Source of the DNA: Yanghanlia sp047501535
Lineage (GTDB): Bacteria; Pseudomonadota; Gammaproteobacteria; Burkholderiales; Burkholderiaceae_B
NCBI RefSeq assembly: GCF_047501535.1
Contig: NZ_JAZDRJ010000002.1
Span: 186,001-250,000, forward strand
Length of the DNA: 64,000 nt
Reading direction: 5' to 3'
The notes beneath the pieces were generated by a model. The model was given only the letters and a program-made list of their open reading frames with translations, was not told the origin of the DNA and searched no databases. The first letter of the stretch is position 1. The number at the start of each line of letters is the position of its first letter. Below are positions 26,300-34,641 of the stretch, piece after piece. The position numbers and the translations under genes are program-made.

Positions 26300-26340
26300 G
26301 TTACAGAGTTTCCAATACGTAACGGGACGAGAAGTGGCAG

Positions 26341-27225
26341 TCAGCCGGCTGTGTTACGAGCTGACGTAGTTTTTTTCGCAGCGGTTTTCTTGCTTGCTTT
26401 CTTCGCGGCAGGTACTGACTTGGCCGGTGCGGCTTTTTTTGCTGCGGCCTTCTTGGCTACTGTTTTCTTAGCAGCCGTGCTTCGCGCCGCTGTCTTGGCG
26501 GGCGCTTTGCGTGCAGGCTGGGCTTTAGCGACGGCGGCCCCCGCTTCAGATGCCGCTTTGCCGGCCTCGGCCAGATCCGCCATGGCGCCTTCGGCGCTGG
26601 CTGCCGTGGCGGCTGCCAAGGTCTGGAACTGCTGCTGCAACAAGCCCCACCAACCTTGGGCCGCGGACGCGGCAGCCGCCATGATGTCGTTTTGATCCGC
26701 CGCTCCCGACTGCCCTGCGGTCGAACCGCTCTCCGGTTCGGCGCGGGCCTGATCCTTGTCTGACGATGCAGCGGCTTCCGGTTGCGCTTGTGCTTGTGGC
26801 TGCGCAGGCTCAGCCTGAGCCGCCTTGGGCTCATCGTCGCTCTTGCTTGACCACGCTTTGAGCGCTTCATCCAGGGGGGATGCCGCACGCGGCGCATCGT
26901 TACCACCGGCCATCGACGCAGCACTGGTATCGACAAACGATTTCAATGTGGCGACTGTCGCACGCTGCACTTCCAGCCCTTGAATGGTGCTGGTCAGCAT
27001 GGAAAGGTTCATGCGCAGCCAGTTTTCCACGGCACGCAGGTCGGCGATGCGCTTGTCCATTTCTTCGACGGACATTATGCGCCCCATTGTCGCGGCATCC
27101 AGGCCGCCGGAAGACGCCAGCCCTTCCCAGGCCTGACGCATCATTTCCATACTGGCCAGAATGGGGTTCTGGCTCGCCGGGCCTGCCTGCCCGAAACCTG
27201 GAAGCACAAAGGGGTTGTTTTGCAT
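26341..27225 (-). CDS. phaM: PhaM-type polyhydroxyalkanoate granule regulatory protein
   Basis: 294 residues. In Ralstonia eutropha, PhaM activates the PHA synthase and tethers PHA granules to the nucleoid. The N-terminus, MQNNPFVLPGFGQ and then NPILASMEMMRQAWEGLA, and the MSVEEMDKRIADLRAVENWL segment match that family. The middle (about 100-200) is Ala/Gln/Glu-rich and low-complexity. The last 60 residues are Lys/Ala repeats (AKKTVAKKAAAKKAAPAKS), a histone H1-like DNA-binding tail. AGGAG precedes the ATG. It lies between glmU and the Nudix gene. No phaC or phasin is in the window, but the gene implies that the organism stores PHA. Confidence 0.85.
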   Translation of the reverse strand: MQNNPFVLPGFGQAGPASQNPILASMEMMRQAWEGLASSGGLDAATMGRIMSVEEMDKRIADLRAVENWLRMNLSMLTSTIQGLEVQRATVATLKSFVDTSAASMAGGNDAPRAASPLDEALKAWSSKSDDEPKAAQAEPAQPQAQAQPEAAASSDKDQARAEPESGSTAGQSGAADQNDIMAAAASAAQGWWGLLQQQFQTLAAATAASAEGAMADLAEAGKAASEAGAAVAKAQPARKAPAKTAARSTAAKKTVAKKAAAKKAAPAKSVPAAKKASKKTAAKKTTSARNTAG

Positions 27226-27269
27226 CAGAGTCTCCTGGAAGGGGGTATCTGTTTGTTTAAGTAAGGGGT

Positions 27270-28109
27270 TTATGAGTCGGGGCCGCCATTTTCCCGAATG
27301 TGGGCGGCCAGGCTATCCAAAATACAAGCTTCTGCTTCGTGAGTGAACGCCCCGGCTTCCACCATGGACCACGCCTCTTCGATGGTGACGAGGCGAATTT
27401 CGCTGACTTCACCGTCCTGGTTTTGCGGTGTCACGCTTTCATCCAGCACGCAATCGCTAACCAAAAGATCTTCGACTTGATAGCCTTCCGGTAAACGCCG
27501 GTGCATGCGCAGAATAACGCGCAAGGCGGAACGGCCCCGAATATCGCTGGCGCTCAGCCCCGCTTCTTCCGCGCATTCGCGCTGGAGGGAAAGATCGAGC
27601 GGTTCGCCTGAGGTGGCCAGACCTCCCACCAGGGTATCCCACATGCCCGGGTCAGTGGCCTTGGTATCAGAACGACGCGCCAGCCACATACGGCCATCCG
27701 GCGACCAAGCGTTTAGGTGCACGGCTTTGGTAAGCAGGCCCAGAGGCCGCATGGCGGCACGTTCCAGCACACACAGGCGACGACCTTCACCGTAGACATC
27801 AAGCAGTTCGTCGCGCCAGCCGCGCAAGCAGCCGTTATCGCGCAATACTTGCGCCACTCGCTCCATGACCGCCCCCAGCGGCAGACGCTGCTGCGGTGCA
27901 GCGCCAATATGAACGGCTTCGTCGGTGATGTGCACACCTTCCAAGCCGTCGACAGCGGAGGTAGCGCGGGGCGTGACCCAGCCGGCCACGCGCCCGGCGA
28001 CCGTCAAGGGCCGGGACCCAGCGGGCGGTAGATGCTGTATGCAAGGCGTAAGCGTTTGCTGCCGAGCCAGAATAGCGTTTGAAAGCGCGGATGAAGAGAA
28101 GAAACTCAT
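27270..28109 (-). CDS. Nudix hydrolase with N-terminal DUF4743 domain
   Basis: A hydrolase of nucleoside-diphosphate-linked compounds, 279 residues from the ATG at 28109 (a GTG at 28157 is also open). The N-terminal part has the DUF4743 pattern seen in TPK-like Nudix proteins, and the Nudix box GLATSGEPLDLSLQRECAEE-AGL keeps the REXXEE glutamates. The sequences around KAVHLNAWSPDGRMWLARRS and MWDTLVGG match the subgroup annotated as thiamine-diphosphate or oxy-thiamine-diphosphate hydrolases. That substrate is inferred by family only. It starts a minus-strand gene set ending in glmU. The start codon lacks a clear ribosome site, so the true N-terminus is uncertain. Confidence 0.85.
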   Translation of the reverse strand: MSFFSSSALSNAILARQQTLTPCIQHLPPAGSRPLTVAGRVAGWVTPRATSAVDGLEGVHITDEAVHIGAAPQQRLPLGAVMERVAQVLRDNGCLRGWRDELLDVYGEGRRLCVLERAAMRPLGLLTKAVHLNAWSPDGRMWLARRSDTKATDPGMWDTLVGGLATSGEPLDLSLQRECAEEAGLSASDIRGRSALRVILRMHRRLPEGYQVEDLLVSDCVLDESVTPQNQDGEVSEIRLVTIEEAWSMVEAGAFTHEAEACILDSLAAHIRENGGPDS

Positions 28110-28472
28110 CGGGCCATTGTAGTGGAATGCGAAGGCAAAATGACCCGCAAACCACACACCCGTGTGCGGGCCCCGCCCTGCTAGGCGGAGAGGAGAGAAG
28201 TAAGTTTTGAATGAGTGCCGCAGGGGCGCCCGCAGAGGGTAAAAAAGGTGTGGTATTCCCTAAAAGCCCTGCTCGCGGCAGCGTCATGGGTATGAATACG
28301 CGGCATTACGGCTATAATCCGCAAAAAACATAAACAAAGAACAGGCAATAACCCACAGCTACACCATTCTAAAGCCTGTCCTCCGAGAATCCAGTGCACG
28401 GCCAAGTTTTTTGGCTCAGTTGTTTGACAAAAATCAATATTTTGACACAGCACGTTGCAACTAGGGGTCCGT
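28110..28472. other. Divergent promoter region between Nudix gene and coxB
   Basis: This 363-bp region holds a TATAAT hexamer at 28313-28318 without a good -35 at 17 bp, a small CCGCC/GGCGG hairpin at 28173-28188, a CCCGCA/TGCGGG pair at 28144-28169, and the FNR-like box at 28424. The coxB transcript probably starts here with a long leader. No gene is supported. Confidence 0.5.
28424..28437. promoter_or_regulatory. FNR/ANR-like box upstream of the cytochrome oxidase operon
   Basis: TTGAC-AAAA-ATCAA differs from the FNR consensus TTGAT-N4-ATCAA at one base. It is centred about 42 bp upstream of the coxB ATG. FNR-type regulators commonly repress aa3 oxidase genes when oxygen is low, which fits. 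If the promoter is the TATAAT about 110 bp further upstream, the site would act as a roadblock. Confidence 0.6.
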
Positions 28473-29633
28473 ATGATGAAGGAAAAGGGGGTAGTCGGTT
28501 TCGGTGCGCTGTTATTTTCAAGCACCGTATTCGCTCAAGTAGGAGACATGCCGGGAGGCCCTCAGGTCAACCAGCTCAACCTGACCCGAGGGGTTACGCA
28601 GGTTTCCAGCGACATCATGGATCTCCACTGGTTGCTGCTGGTGATCTGTGTGGTGATTTTCATCGGCGTATTCGGCGTCATGCTGTATTCGGTGGTGATG
28701 CATCGGAAATCCAGGGGAGCCGTTGCAGCAAAGTTCCACGAAAACGTAGGCGTAGAAGTCGCCTGGACTGTCATCCCATTTCTCATCATCATCGCCATGG
28801 CGATTCCGGCCACCCGAGCAGTTGTGGCCATGAAAGACACCACCAGCGCCGACCTCACTGTCATGGCCACCGGCTACCAGTGGATGTGGGGGTATGAATA
28901 CCTCAACGGCCCTGCTGAAGGGCTGAAGTTCCTGGCCCGGCTTTCCACTCCCCGCGATCAAATCGAAGGGCGCGCTGAAAAATCCGACACCTACCTGATG
29001 GAAACCGACAACCACTTGGTGGTACCGGTCGATAAGAAAGTGCGTGTCGTGCTCACGGCCAACGACGTCATCCATTCCTGGATGGTGCCCGACTTCGGCG
29101 TCAAACAAGACGCCATGCCCGGCGTGCTGCGCGACACCTGGTTCCGCGCGAAGGAGCCCGGCATTTACCGCGGCCAGTGCGCTGAGCTCTGTGGGAAAGA
29201 TCACGCTTTCATGCCCATTGTGGTGGAAGTCATGGAACAGGCCGATTACGAGCGATGGGCAGCCGAACAAATGCAAGCTCGCCAGGCCGCTGCCGACGAC
29301 CCCACGAAAACCTACGAGCTCGACGAACTCATGACCCGAGGCGAGAAGGTCTACGCGGCCACCTGCATTGCTTGCCATCAGGCCAATGGTCAGGGCATGC
29401 CGCCCACTTTCCCCCCGCTGGTCGGCGCAGAGGCCACGGTGCTGGCCCCCATGCAAAACCAGATCGACATCGTATTGAACGGCCGGCCAGGCACCGCCAT
29501 GGCGCCCTTCCGTGATCTGCTGAACGATGTCGAAATCGCATCCGTCATTACCTACACGCGTCACGCCTGGGGGCATCAAGGCAAGGGGCCCGACCCCATT
29601 GTCCAGCCCGCCGATGTCACAGCACAACGCTAG
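28473..29633 (+). CDS. coxB: Cytochrome c oxidase subunit II with fused C-terminal cytochrome c domain
   Basis: This is the electron-entry subunit of an aa3-type oxidase, 386 residues. A signal peptide ends near FAQ. Two membrane helices follow (HWLLLVICVVIFIGVFGVML and VAWTVIPFLIIIAMAIPATR). The cupredoxin domain carries the CuA ligands: His in DVIHSWMVPDFG and CxxxC-x3-H-x2-M in GQCAELCGKDHAFMP. The C-terminal extension has one CIACH heme-c site and an axial Met in GTAMAPF, so it is a caa3-like subunit II. The start is ATG 28473 or 28476; the TTG upstream is rejected. It is the first gene of the oxidase operon. Confidence 0.96.
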   Translation: MMKEKGVVGFGALLFSSTVFAQVGDMPGGPQVNQLNLTRGVTQVSSDIMDLHWLLLVICVVIFIGVFGVMLYSVVMHRKSRGAVAAKFHENVGVEVAWTVIPFLIIIAMAIPATRAVVAMKDTTSADLTVMATGYQWMWGYEYLNGPAEGLKFLARLSTPRDQIEGRAEKSDTYLMETDNHLVVPVDKKVRVVLTANDVIHSWMVPDFGVKQDAMPGVLRDTWFRAKEPGIYRGQCAELCGKDHAFMPIVVEVMEQADYERWAAEQMQARQAAADDPTKTYELDELMTRGEKVYAATCIACHQANGQGMPPTFPPLVGAEATVLAPMQNQIDIVLNGRPGTAMAPFRDLLNDVEIASVITYTRHAWGHQGKGPDPIVQPADVTAQR

Positions 29634-29722
29634 GCGCCGTTCAAGCGCCGCAACGATTACGCACGATCACCCGAATACGGCTCTGCGCCAGAAGGGCGCG
29701 GGCCAGCAGGAAGGAGCCAAGC

Positions 29723-31327
29723 ATGAGCAGTGTTACCGCCGGTCAAGTTCCACCCACCGCTCACGATCACGAGCACGCCCACCACGGCCCGGAGAAAGGC
29801 TGGCGGCGCTGGGTATTTGCCACCAATCACAAAGACATCGGCACGATGTACCTTGTGTTTTCGTTCGCCATGCTGCTGGAAGGCGGGGTTCTTGCCCTGC
29901 TGCTGCGCACCGAACTGTTTGCGCCCGGGCTGCAATTCTTCCGGCCTGAGCTGTTCAACCAGTTCACCACCATGCATGGGCTGATCATGATTTTCGGGGC
30001 CATCATGCCGGCCTTTGTGGGCTTTGCTAACTGGATGATTCCGCTGCAAATCGGCGCCTCCGATATGGCGTTCGCCCGCATGAACAACTTCAGCTTCTGG
30101 CTGCTGCCCATCGGTGCGATTCTGTTCACCACATCATTCTTTGTGCCCGGTGGTGCCAGCGCCGCCGGCTGGACCATGTACGCGCCGTTGTCGCTGCAGA
30201 TGGGCCCCGGCATGGACTTCACGATTTTCGCGGTGCACATATTGGGGGCCTCCTCGATTATGGGGGCCATCAACATTATCGTGACGGTGCTGAATATGCG
30301 GGCGCCGGGCATGACTCTCTTCAAAATGCCGTTGTTCTGCTGGACATGGCTGATTACCGCCTACCTGCTGCTGGCCATCATGCCGGTATTGGCCGCTGCG
30401 GTCACCATGTTGCTGACCGACCGTCACTTCGGCACATCCTTCTTTAACGCAGCCGCCGGCGGCGACCCGGTTCTTTACCAGCACATTTTCTGGTTCTTCG
30501 GCCACCCCGAGGTCTACGTGATGATTCTGCCGGCCTTCGGCATTATTTCCTCAGTAGTCCCCGCCTTCGCCCGCAAGCCTTTGTTTGGCTATGCATCCAT
30601 GGTGTACGCCACCGCCGCCATCGCCATTCTTTCCTTTCTGGTGTGGGCTCACCATATGTTCGCCACAGGCATGGGCACCACCAGCCAGCTTTACTTTATG
30701 TACGCCACCATGCTGATCTCCATTCCCACCGGGGTGAAGGTCTTCAACTGGGTGGCCACCATGTGGCGGGGTTCACTCACCTTTGAAACCCCTATGTTGT
30801 TTGCCATCGGCTTCATCTTCGTGTTCACCATAGGCGGGTTCACCGGCCTGATTCTTGCCGTAGCTCCCATTGATATCCAAGTGCATGACACCTATTACGT
30901 GATCGCCCACTTCCATTATGTGATGGTGGCCGGTTCACTGTTCGGCATGTATTCCGGCGCCTATTACTGGCTGCCCAAATGGACAGGCGTGATGTATGAC
31001 GAAAAACTGGGCAAATGGCATTTCTGGTCCAGCATGATTTCCTTCAATATCACGTTCTTCCCCATGCATTTCTTGGGGCTGGCGGGCATGCCGCGTCGCT
31101 ATGCCGATTACGCTGCGCAGTTCACCGACTTCAACATGATTGCCACCATTGGCGCCTTCTGGTTCGGGTTCTCCCAACTCATCTTCCTGTGGCTGGTGAT
31201 CAAGGCTGCACGCAAGATCGGCGAACCCGCACCGGCCCAGCCATGGGAAGGCGCAACCGGCCTGGAATGGTCGGTGCCGTCGCCCGCCCCCTTCCATACT
31301 TTTGAAACGCCTCCGGTAGTGAAATAG
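29723..31327 (+). CDS. ctaD: Cytochrome c oxidase subunit I
   Basis: This catalytic subunit reduces O2 at the heme a3-CuB site and pumps protons. It has 534 residues and twelve membrane helices. FFGHPEVYVMILPAFG holds the CuB His and the cross-linked Tyr. MTPT-like loops are replaced by VWAHHMFATGMG with two more CuB histidines. HDTYYVIAHFHYVM gives the heme ligands. A first heme-a ligand lies in TTMHGLIMIFGAIMP. The start has AAGGAG 8 nt upstream. The 89-bp gap from coxB holds no recognised signal. Confidence 0.98.
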   Translation: MSSVTAGQVPPTAHDHEHAHHGPEKGWRRWVFATNHKDIGTMYLVFSFAMLLEGGVLALLLRTELFAPGLQFFRPELFNQFTTMHGLIMIFGAIMPAFVGFANWMIPLQIGASDMAFARMNNFSFWLLPIGAILFTTSFFVPGGASAAGWTMYAPLSLQMGPGMDFTIFAVHILGASSIMGAINIIVTVLNMRAPGMTLFKMPLFCWTWLITAYLLLAIMPVLAAAVTMLLTDRHFGTSFFNAAAGGDPVLYQHIFWFFGHPEVYVMILPAFGIISSVVPAFARKPLFGYASMVYATAAIAILSFLVWAHHMFATGMGTTSQLYFMYATMLISIPTGVKVFNWVATMWRGSLTFETPMLFAIGFIFVFTIGGFTGLILAVAPIDIQVHDTYYVIAHFHYVMVAGSLFGMYSGAYYWLPKWTGVMYDEKLGKWHFWSSMISFNITFFPMHFLGLAGMPRRYADYAAQFTDFNMIATIGAFWFGFSQLIFLWLVIKAARKIGEPAPAQPWEGATGLEWSVPSPAPFHTFETPPVVK

Positions 31328-31329
31328 CC

Positions 31330-31443
31330 ATGACACTGACACCTGAACAACGCCGCAAAAACCGCCATACCGCTTTATGTCTGCTGGCCTTCGCCTTGGG
31401 CGTCATGGCCTGGACGATCTGGAGCATTGTGTCGGGAAGTTGA
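31330..31443 (+). CDS. Cytochrome oxidase small assembly protein (37 aa)
   Basis: A tiny gene two bases after ctaD encodes a Lys/Arg-rich cytoplasmic start (MTLTPEQRRKNRHTAL) and one membrane helix (LCLLAFALGVMAWTIWSIV). Proteins of this size and position are annotated as small oxidase assembly factors in Bordetella-type operons. I recognise it by position, length and the PEQRRKN pattern. Its biochemical role is not known. Tight spacing on both sides supports translation with ctaD. Confidence 0.75.
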   Translation: MTLTPEQRRKNRHTALCLLAFALGVMAWTIWSIVSGS

Positions 31444-31448
31444 ACCGC

Positions 31449-31694
31449 ATGACAAAAAACAGCAAGGAACCTCAGCAGCCGCAACAGACAGAACCCCGCG
31501 ATTATTCCTTTTTGCAAACCATGCGGGCCGTCGCCTGGGGCATGTTGGGAGTACGCAAGGGCAAAGGCCATAGCGAAGACTTCAGCCGCCTCAACCCGCT
31601 ACACCTGATTTTGGCGGGTTTGCTGGCCACCCTGGTTTTTGTGCTGGTTCTTATTGGCGCGGCGCGCTGGTTCATCGGCTATTTCACTCATTGA
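31449..31694 (+). CDS. DUF2970 membrane protein
   Basis: A protein of 81 residues from the ATG at 31449, only 5 bp after the small assembly protein. It has a soluble N-terminus with DYSFLQTMRAVAWGMLGVRKG, the DUF2970 core, then one helix (LILAGLLATLVFVLVLIGAA). In many betaproteobacteria the copper chaperone gene ctaG lies directly before it. Here there is no room for ctaG. Function unknown, and the linkage to cytochrome oxidase is constant in this group. Confidence 0.85.
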   Translation: MTKNSKEPQQPQQTEPRDYSFLQTMRAVAWGMLGVRKGKGHSEDFSRLNPLHLILAGLLATLVFVLVLIGAARWFIGYFTH

Positions 31695-31730
31695 CACCCG
31701 AATCAGAAGAACATCGACAGGAGACGCACC

Positions 31731-32606
31731 ATGAACGCAACTCATGTGGAAAAGGACGGTAAAGCCCCGTACTACTACGTGCCTTCCAATTCGCCCCACC
31801 CCATCCGCACCAGCCTGTCACTGCTGCTGATGTTCTTTGGCGCTGCGCTCTGGGTCAACAGCATGTTCCCCGGCCGCTGGATGTTCATCATCGGGGTAAT
31901 CAGCCTGTTTGTGTCGTTGTTCCTGTGGTTTGGTGAGGCCATCCGCGAGTCGGAGCGCGGGCTGAACAGCCAGCGTGTGGACCATGCCTACCGCTGGAGC
32001 ATGGCCTGGTTCATTTTCTCGGAAGTCATGTTCTTTAGCGCCTTCTTCGGCGCGCTGTGGTATGCCCGGGAGATCACCACCCCCATGCTGGCCAACCTTG
32101 AACACCAGCATCTGTTATGGCCCGGCTTTATTGCTGAATGGCCTAACTTCGGACCGGGCGGCGTGGTCGAGGAATTCAAGACAGTCGGGCCTTTCTGGTT
32201 GCCCACCATTAATACCGCCCTGCTGCTGACCTCCGGCCTTACCTTAACGATTTCCCACCATGCGCTGCGGGCCAACCGGCGCGGCGGCGCCATTTTCTGG
32301 TTAGCGCTCACCGTTATCCTGGGTTTTACCTTCGTCGCCTGCCAGGCGTATGAATATATGCACGCCTATGCCGACCTGAACTTGCGGTTCGATTCCGGCA
32401 TCTATGGCTCGTTGTTCTACATCCTGACCGGCTTCCACGGCTTTCACGTCATTGTGGGCGCTACCATACTCACCGTCATCCTGTTACGGATGATCCGAGG
32501 CCATTTCACTGCCGAACACCACTTCGCCTTCGAAGGCGCGGCATGGTATTGGCACTTCGTCGACGTCGTGTGGCTGGGCCTGTACCTCTATGTGTACTGG
32601 ACTTAA
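31731..32606 (+). CDS. coxC: Cytochrome c oxidase subunit III
   Basis: This is the seven-helix subunit that stabilises the oxidase core, 291 residues. Typical blocks are WRWSMAWFIFSEVMFFSAFFGALWYAR (given in part: FIFSEVMFFSAFFGALW), HHALRANRRGGAIFWLALTV, GFTFVACQAYEY, FYILTGFHGFHVIVG and the ending WYWHFVDVVWLGLYLYVY. AGGAGA precedes the ATG. It follows DUF2970 by 36 bp. Its stop lies 4 bp from the 3' end of the convergent twin-TM gene. Confidence 0.97.
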   Translation: MNATHVEKDGKAPYYYVPSNSPHPIRTSLSLLLMFFGAALWVNSMFPGRWMFIIGVISLFVSLFLWFGEAIRESERGLNSQRVDHAYRWSMAWFIFSEVMFFSAFFGALWYAREITTPMLANLEHQHLLWPGFIAEWPNFGPGGVVEEFKTVGPFWLPTINTALLLTSGLTLTISHHALRANRRGGAIFWLALTVILGFTFVACQAYEYMHAYADLNLRFDSGIYGSLFYILTGFHGFHVIVGATILTVILLRMIRGHFTAEHHFAFEGAAWYWHFVDVVWLGLYLYVYWT

Positions 32607-32610
32607 GCCT

Positions 32611-32823
32611 TCAACTTACCGGAACCGGAATGCCTGTCGCGTTGATCCAGCCCAAGCGCCAGGCCAGCAACATAAAGAGGAATAACAGAATGGAAAGCCC
32701 GATACGGATTGTCAGCGCATACACCATGCGGTTTGTGCTGCCTCTATCCTGCATCAGGTAAACCCCTGCCGACACCAGGCTCGCCACAATCCCTAAAAAG
32801 GCCAGTAAAACGATAATGCGCAT
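32611..32823 (-). CDS. Twin-transmembrane protein (DUF2909 type)
   Basis: A 70-residue protein with two helices (IIVLLAFLGIVASLVSAGVY and VYALTIRIGLSILLFLFMLL) separated by a short polar loop, MQDRGSTNR. Such twin-TM proteins (DUF2909) sit opposite coxC in related genomes, which supports a role in or near the oxidase. The open frame extends far upstream on this strand, but the ATG at 32823 fits the family size. Its start region is divergent from surf1, with 151 bp between them. Confidence 0.8.
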   Translation of the reverse strand: MRIIVLLAFLGIVASLVSAGVYLMQDRGSTNRMVYALTIRIGLSILLFLFMLLAWRLGWINATGIPVPVS

Positions 32824-32974
32824 GTCAGTCTCCGTTGGAGCAAAACCCCTCGCCACAATGTTTGCGCCCAGCCCCATGTTGAATGGTCGGGGCCGCGCCG
32901 GCGGGTCTGCGTATTCGTATTCTTTGGTGTGGATTATCCTCTCGCCCTTCCAGGTTTCCAACTCAAGTTTCATA

Positions 32975-33967
32975 ATGTCTGAATCCCGCAAGCCGCACGC
33001 CACCTCTTCCCACCACAGGCCACTGCGCAGCATGCTGGCTATGGTTTTGCTCAGTGTGACAGCGGGGGTCTGCTTTGCACTGGGGCTGTGGCAGCTGGAG
33101 CGGGCTGCGGAGCGCGATGCTCTGCAGCAGGTCATTGAACATGGCCGCCTGCAATCGCCCCTGACCTTGTCTGCTTATAGCGCTGCGACTGACCTGCTGC
33201 CCTGGCGCCCCGCCATCGCGCAAGGGCGCTGGGCACCCGAATACACGGTATTACTGCAGAACCGCAATCTGGATGGCCGGCCCGGTTACTGGGTGGCTAC
33301 GCCCTTGGTGCTGGCGCTGCCTGCACCGCCTTCCAACCGCCATGACGCGGTTTCCGCAGGCTCCGCCGAAGCAGATGCCATAGGGCATGTGGATGGCAAC
33401 CTGGATTTCCTCGGGCGCGGCCCTGTGGCTGGTGACACTGCCGTGCTGGTATTGCGCGGCTGGCTGCCGCGTGACATGCAAGGCGGGGGCATCGCGCCCG
33501 CTATTCCTGAAGAGCCCGGCATGGTGGAAGTGGGCGGCGAACTTCACAGCCATGTTCCCCGCATTTTTGAACTATGGGAATGGGCAGGGGGCGAATCCTC
33601 CCACCTCCCCGACACGCTGCCGCAAGCTGGCGGCGACATCCCGCAAGTGCAGAATCTCGACCTCAAGGCCTACGCCCGCGCCACAGGTCTGAACCTGCTG
33701 CCCGTCGTGCTGGCTCAGACTTCTGCATCGTCGGCGCCTTCGTCCTCATTGGGAAGCGGCGCCGTTCAGGCCGACGCACAACGCCCGCAAGCACCCAGTG
33801 CCTTACGTCGTGAATGGCCGGGGCCTTCGCTGGATTCCGACCAAAATCGGGGCTATGCCCTGCAATGGTTCAGCTTCAGCGCCATTGCCCTGATTGCCAT
33901 CTTGTTTGTGGCCCGCAACATGCTGCGTCGCGCCCGGCACCAAGAACCCAGCAAGGAAGCACCATGA
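32975..33967 (+). CDS. SURF1 family cytochrome oxidase assembly protein
   Basis: Surf1 proteins deliver or insert heme a into subunit I. 330 residues from the ATG at 32975, which opens a cytoplasmic tail before the first helix (MLAMVLLSVTAGVCFALGLW-QLERA). The family marks GLWQLERAAERDAL, NRNLDGRPGYWVATPL, VLVLRGWLPRD and the final helix GYALQWFSFSAIALIAILFV are present. The QNRxxxGxPGY pattern is diagnostic. The middle (about 230-280) is a low-complexity Ala/Ser insert, which makes it longer than the 240-260 common in the family. Its stop overlaps the next start (ATGA). Confidence 0.93.
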   Translation: MSESRKPHATSSHHRPLRSMLAMVLLSVTAGVCFALGLWQLERAAERDALQQVIEHGRLQSPLTLSAYSAATDLLPWRPAIAQGRWAPEYTVLLQNRNLDGRPGYWVATPLVLALPAPPSNRHDAVSAGSAEADAIGHVDGNLDFLGRGPVAGDTAVLVLRGWLPRDMQGGGIAPAIPEEPGMVEVGGELHSHVPRIFELWEWAGGESSHLPDTLPQAGGDIPQVQNLDLKAYARATGLNLLPVVLAQTSASSAPSSSLGSGAVQADAQRPQAPSALRREWPGPSLDSDQNRGYALQWFSFSAIALIAILFVARNMLRRARHQEPSKEAP

Positions 33968-34626
33968 CAACCCATCAAGCTCACCACCCCGGCGCCTTGC
34001 CACAGGCCGGCCACGGCCAACGCCGACGCAGCATGTGGCCGCTGTACGCCATTGTGCTGATGTCTCTGGCGCCTGTGGTGGCCGCTTTTCTGGCTTATTT
34101 CGTGCCGCAGTCGGGGCTGCGACCCGACGGCCATAACAACTACGGCCGCATTCTTGACCCCCAGCGCCCTATGCCCAGCACGCAGGCGCTGCCACTGACC
34201 ACTCTGGAAGGCCGGCCCTTCAACCTGGAATCTTTACGCGGGCAGTGGGTGCTGGTGAGCGCCGATGACGCAGCTTGCCCGGAATCGTGCGTGCGCAAAC
34301 TGTTCATCCTGCGCAATTCTCACGCCAGCCAGGGCAAGAATGTTGAACGTCTGTCGCGCATCTGGTTCGTGACCGACGATGGCGCCGTTCCTCAAGCCGT
34401 GCTCGACGCTTATACAGGCACGCATATGGTGCGCGCCGACCCTGCCGCGCTGGCCTCTTTCCTCACAGCCGACCGCAGCGGGCAGCAAGGCATTGAGGCC
34501 TTACGCAACCACATGTGGATTATCGACCCGCTGGGCAACCTGATGATGGAGTTCCCGCCCAACGCCGACCCGATCGAAGTGCGCGATGACATCATCAAGC
34601 TGCTCAAGCGCTCGCGGATCGGCTGA
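33964..34626 (+). CDS. Sco/thioredoxin-like membrane-anchored protein with CPESC motif
   Basis: 220 residues: a short cytoplasmic tail rich in His (MTTHQAHHPG), one helix (about 25-46), then a periplasmic thioredoxin-fold domain. Cys105 and Cys109 in AACPESCVRK have the CxxxC spacing of Sco copper chaperones. A His in RNHMWIIDPLGN matches the third copper ligand position of Sco before the IDPxG strand. It probably loads or reduces the CuA centre of subunit II. Its ATG overlaps the surf1 stop. The overall match to Sco is partial, so a thiol-disulfide role is also possible. Confidence 0.75.
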   Translation: MTTHQAHHPGALPQAGHGQRRRSMWPLYAIVLMSLAPVVAAFLAYFVPQSGLRPDGHNNYGRILDPQRPMPSTQALPLTTLEGRPFNLESLRGQWVLVSADDAACPESCVRKLFILRNSHASQGKNVERLSRIWFVTDDGAVPQAVLDAYTGTHMVRADPAALASFLTADRSGQQGIEALRNHMWIIDPLGNLMMEFPPNADPIEVRDDIIKLLKRSRIG

Positions 34627-34641
34627 CCTGAGGTTCCGCCT

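Noticed and set aside
28313..28318. TATAAT as a firm coxB promoter
   Set aside because: There is no TTGACA-like hexamer at 16-18 bp upstream and no TG extension, so it is mentioned only as a possibility.
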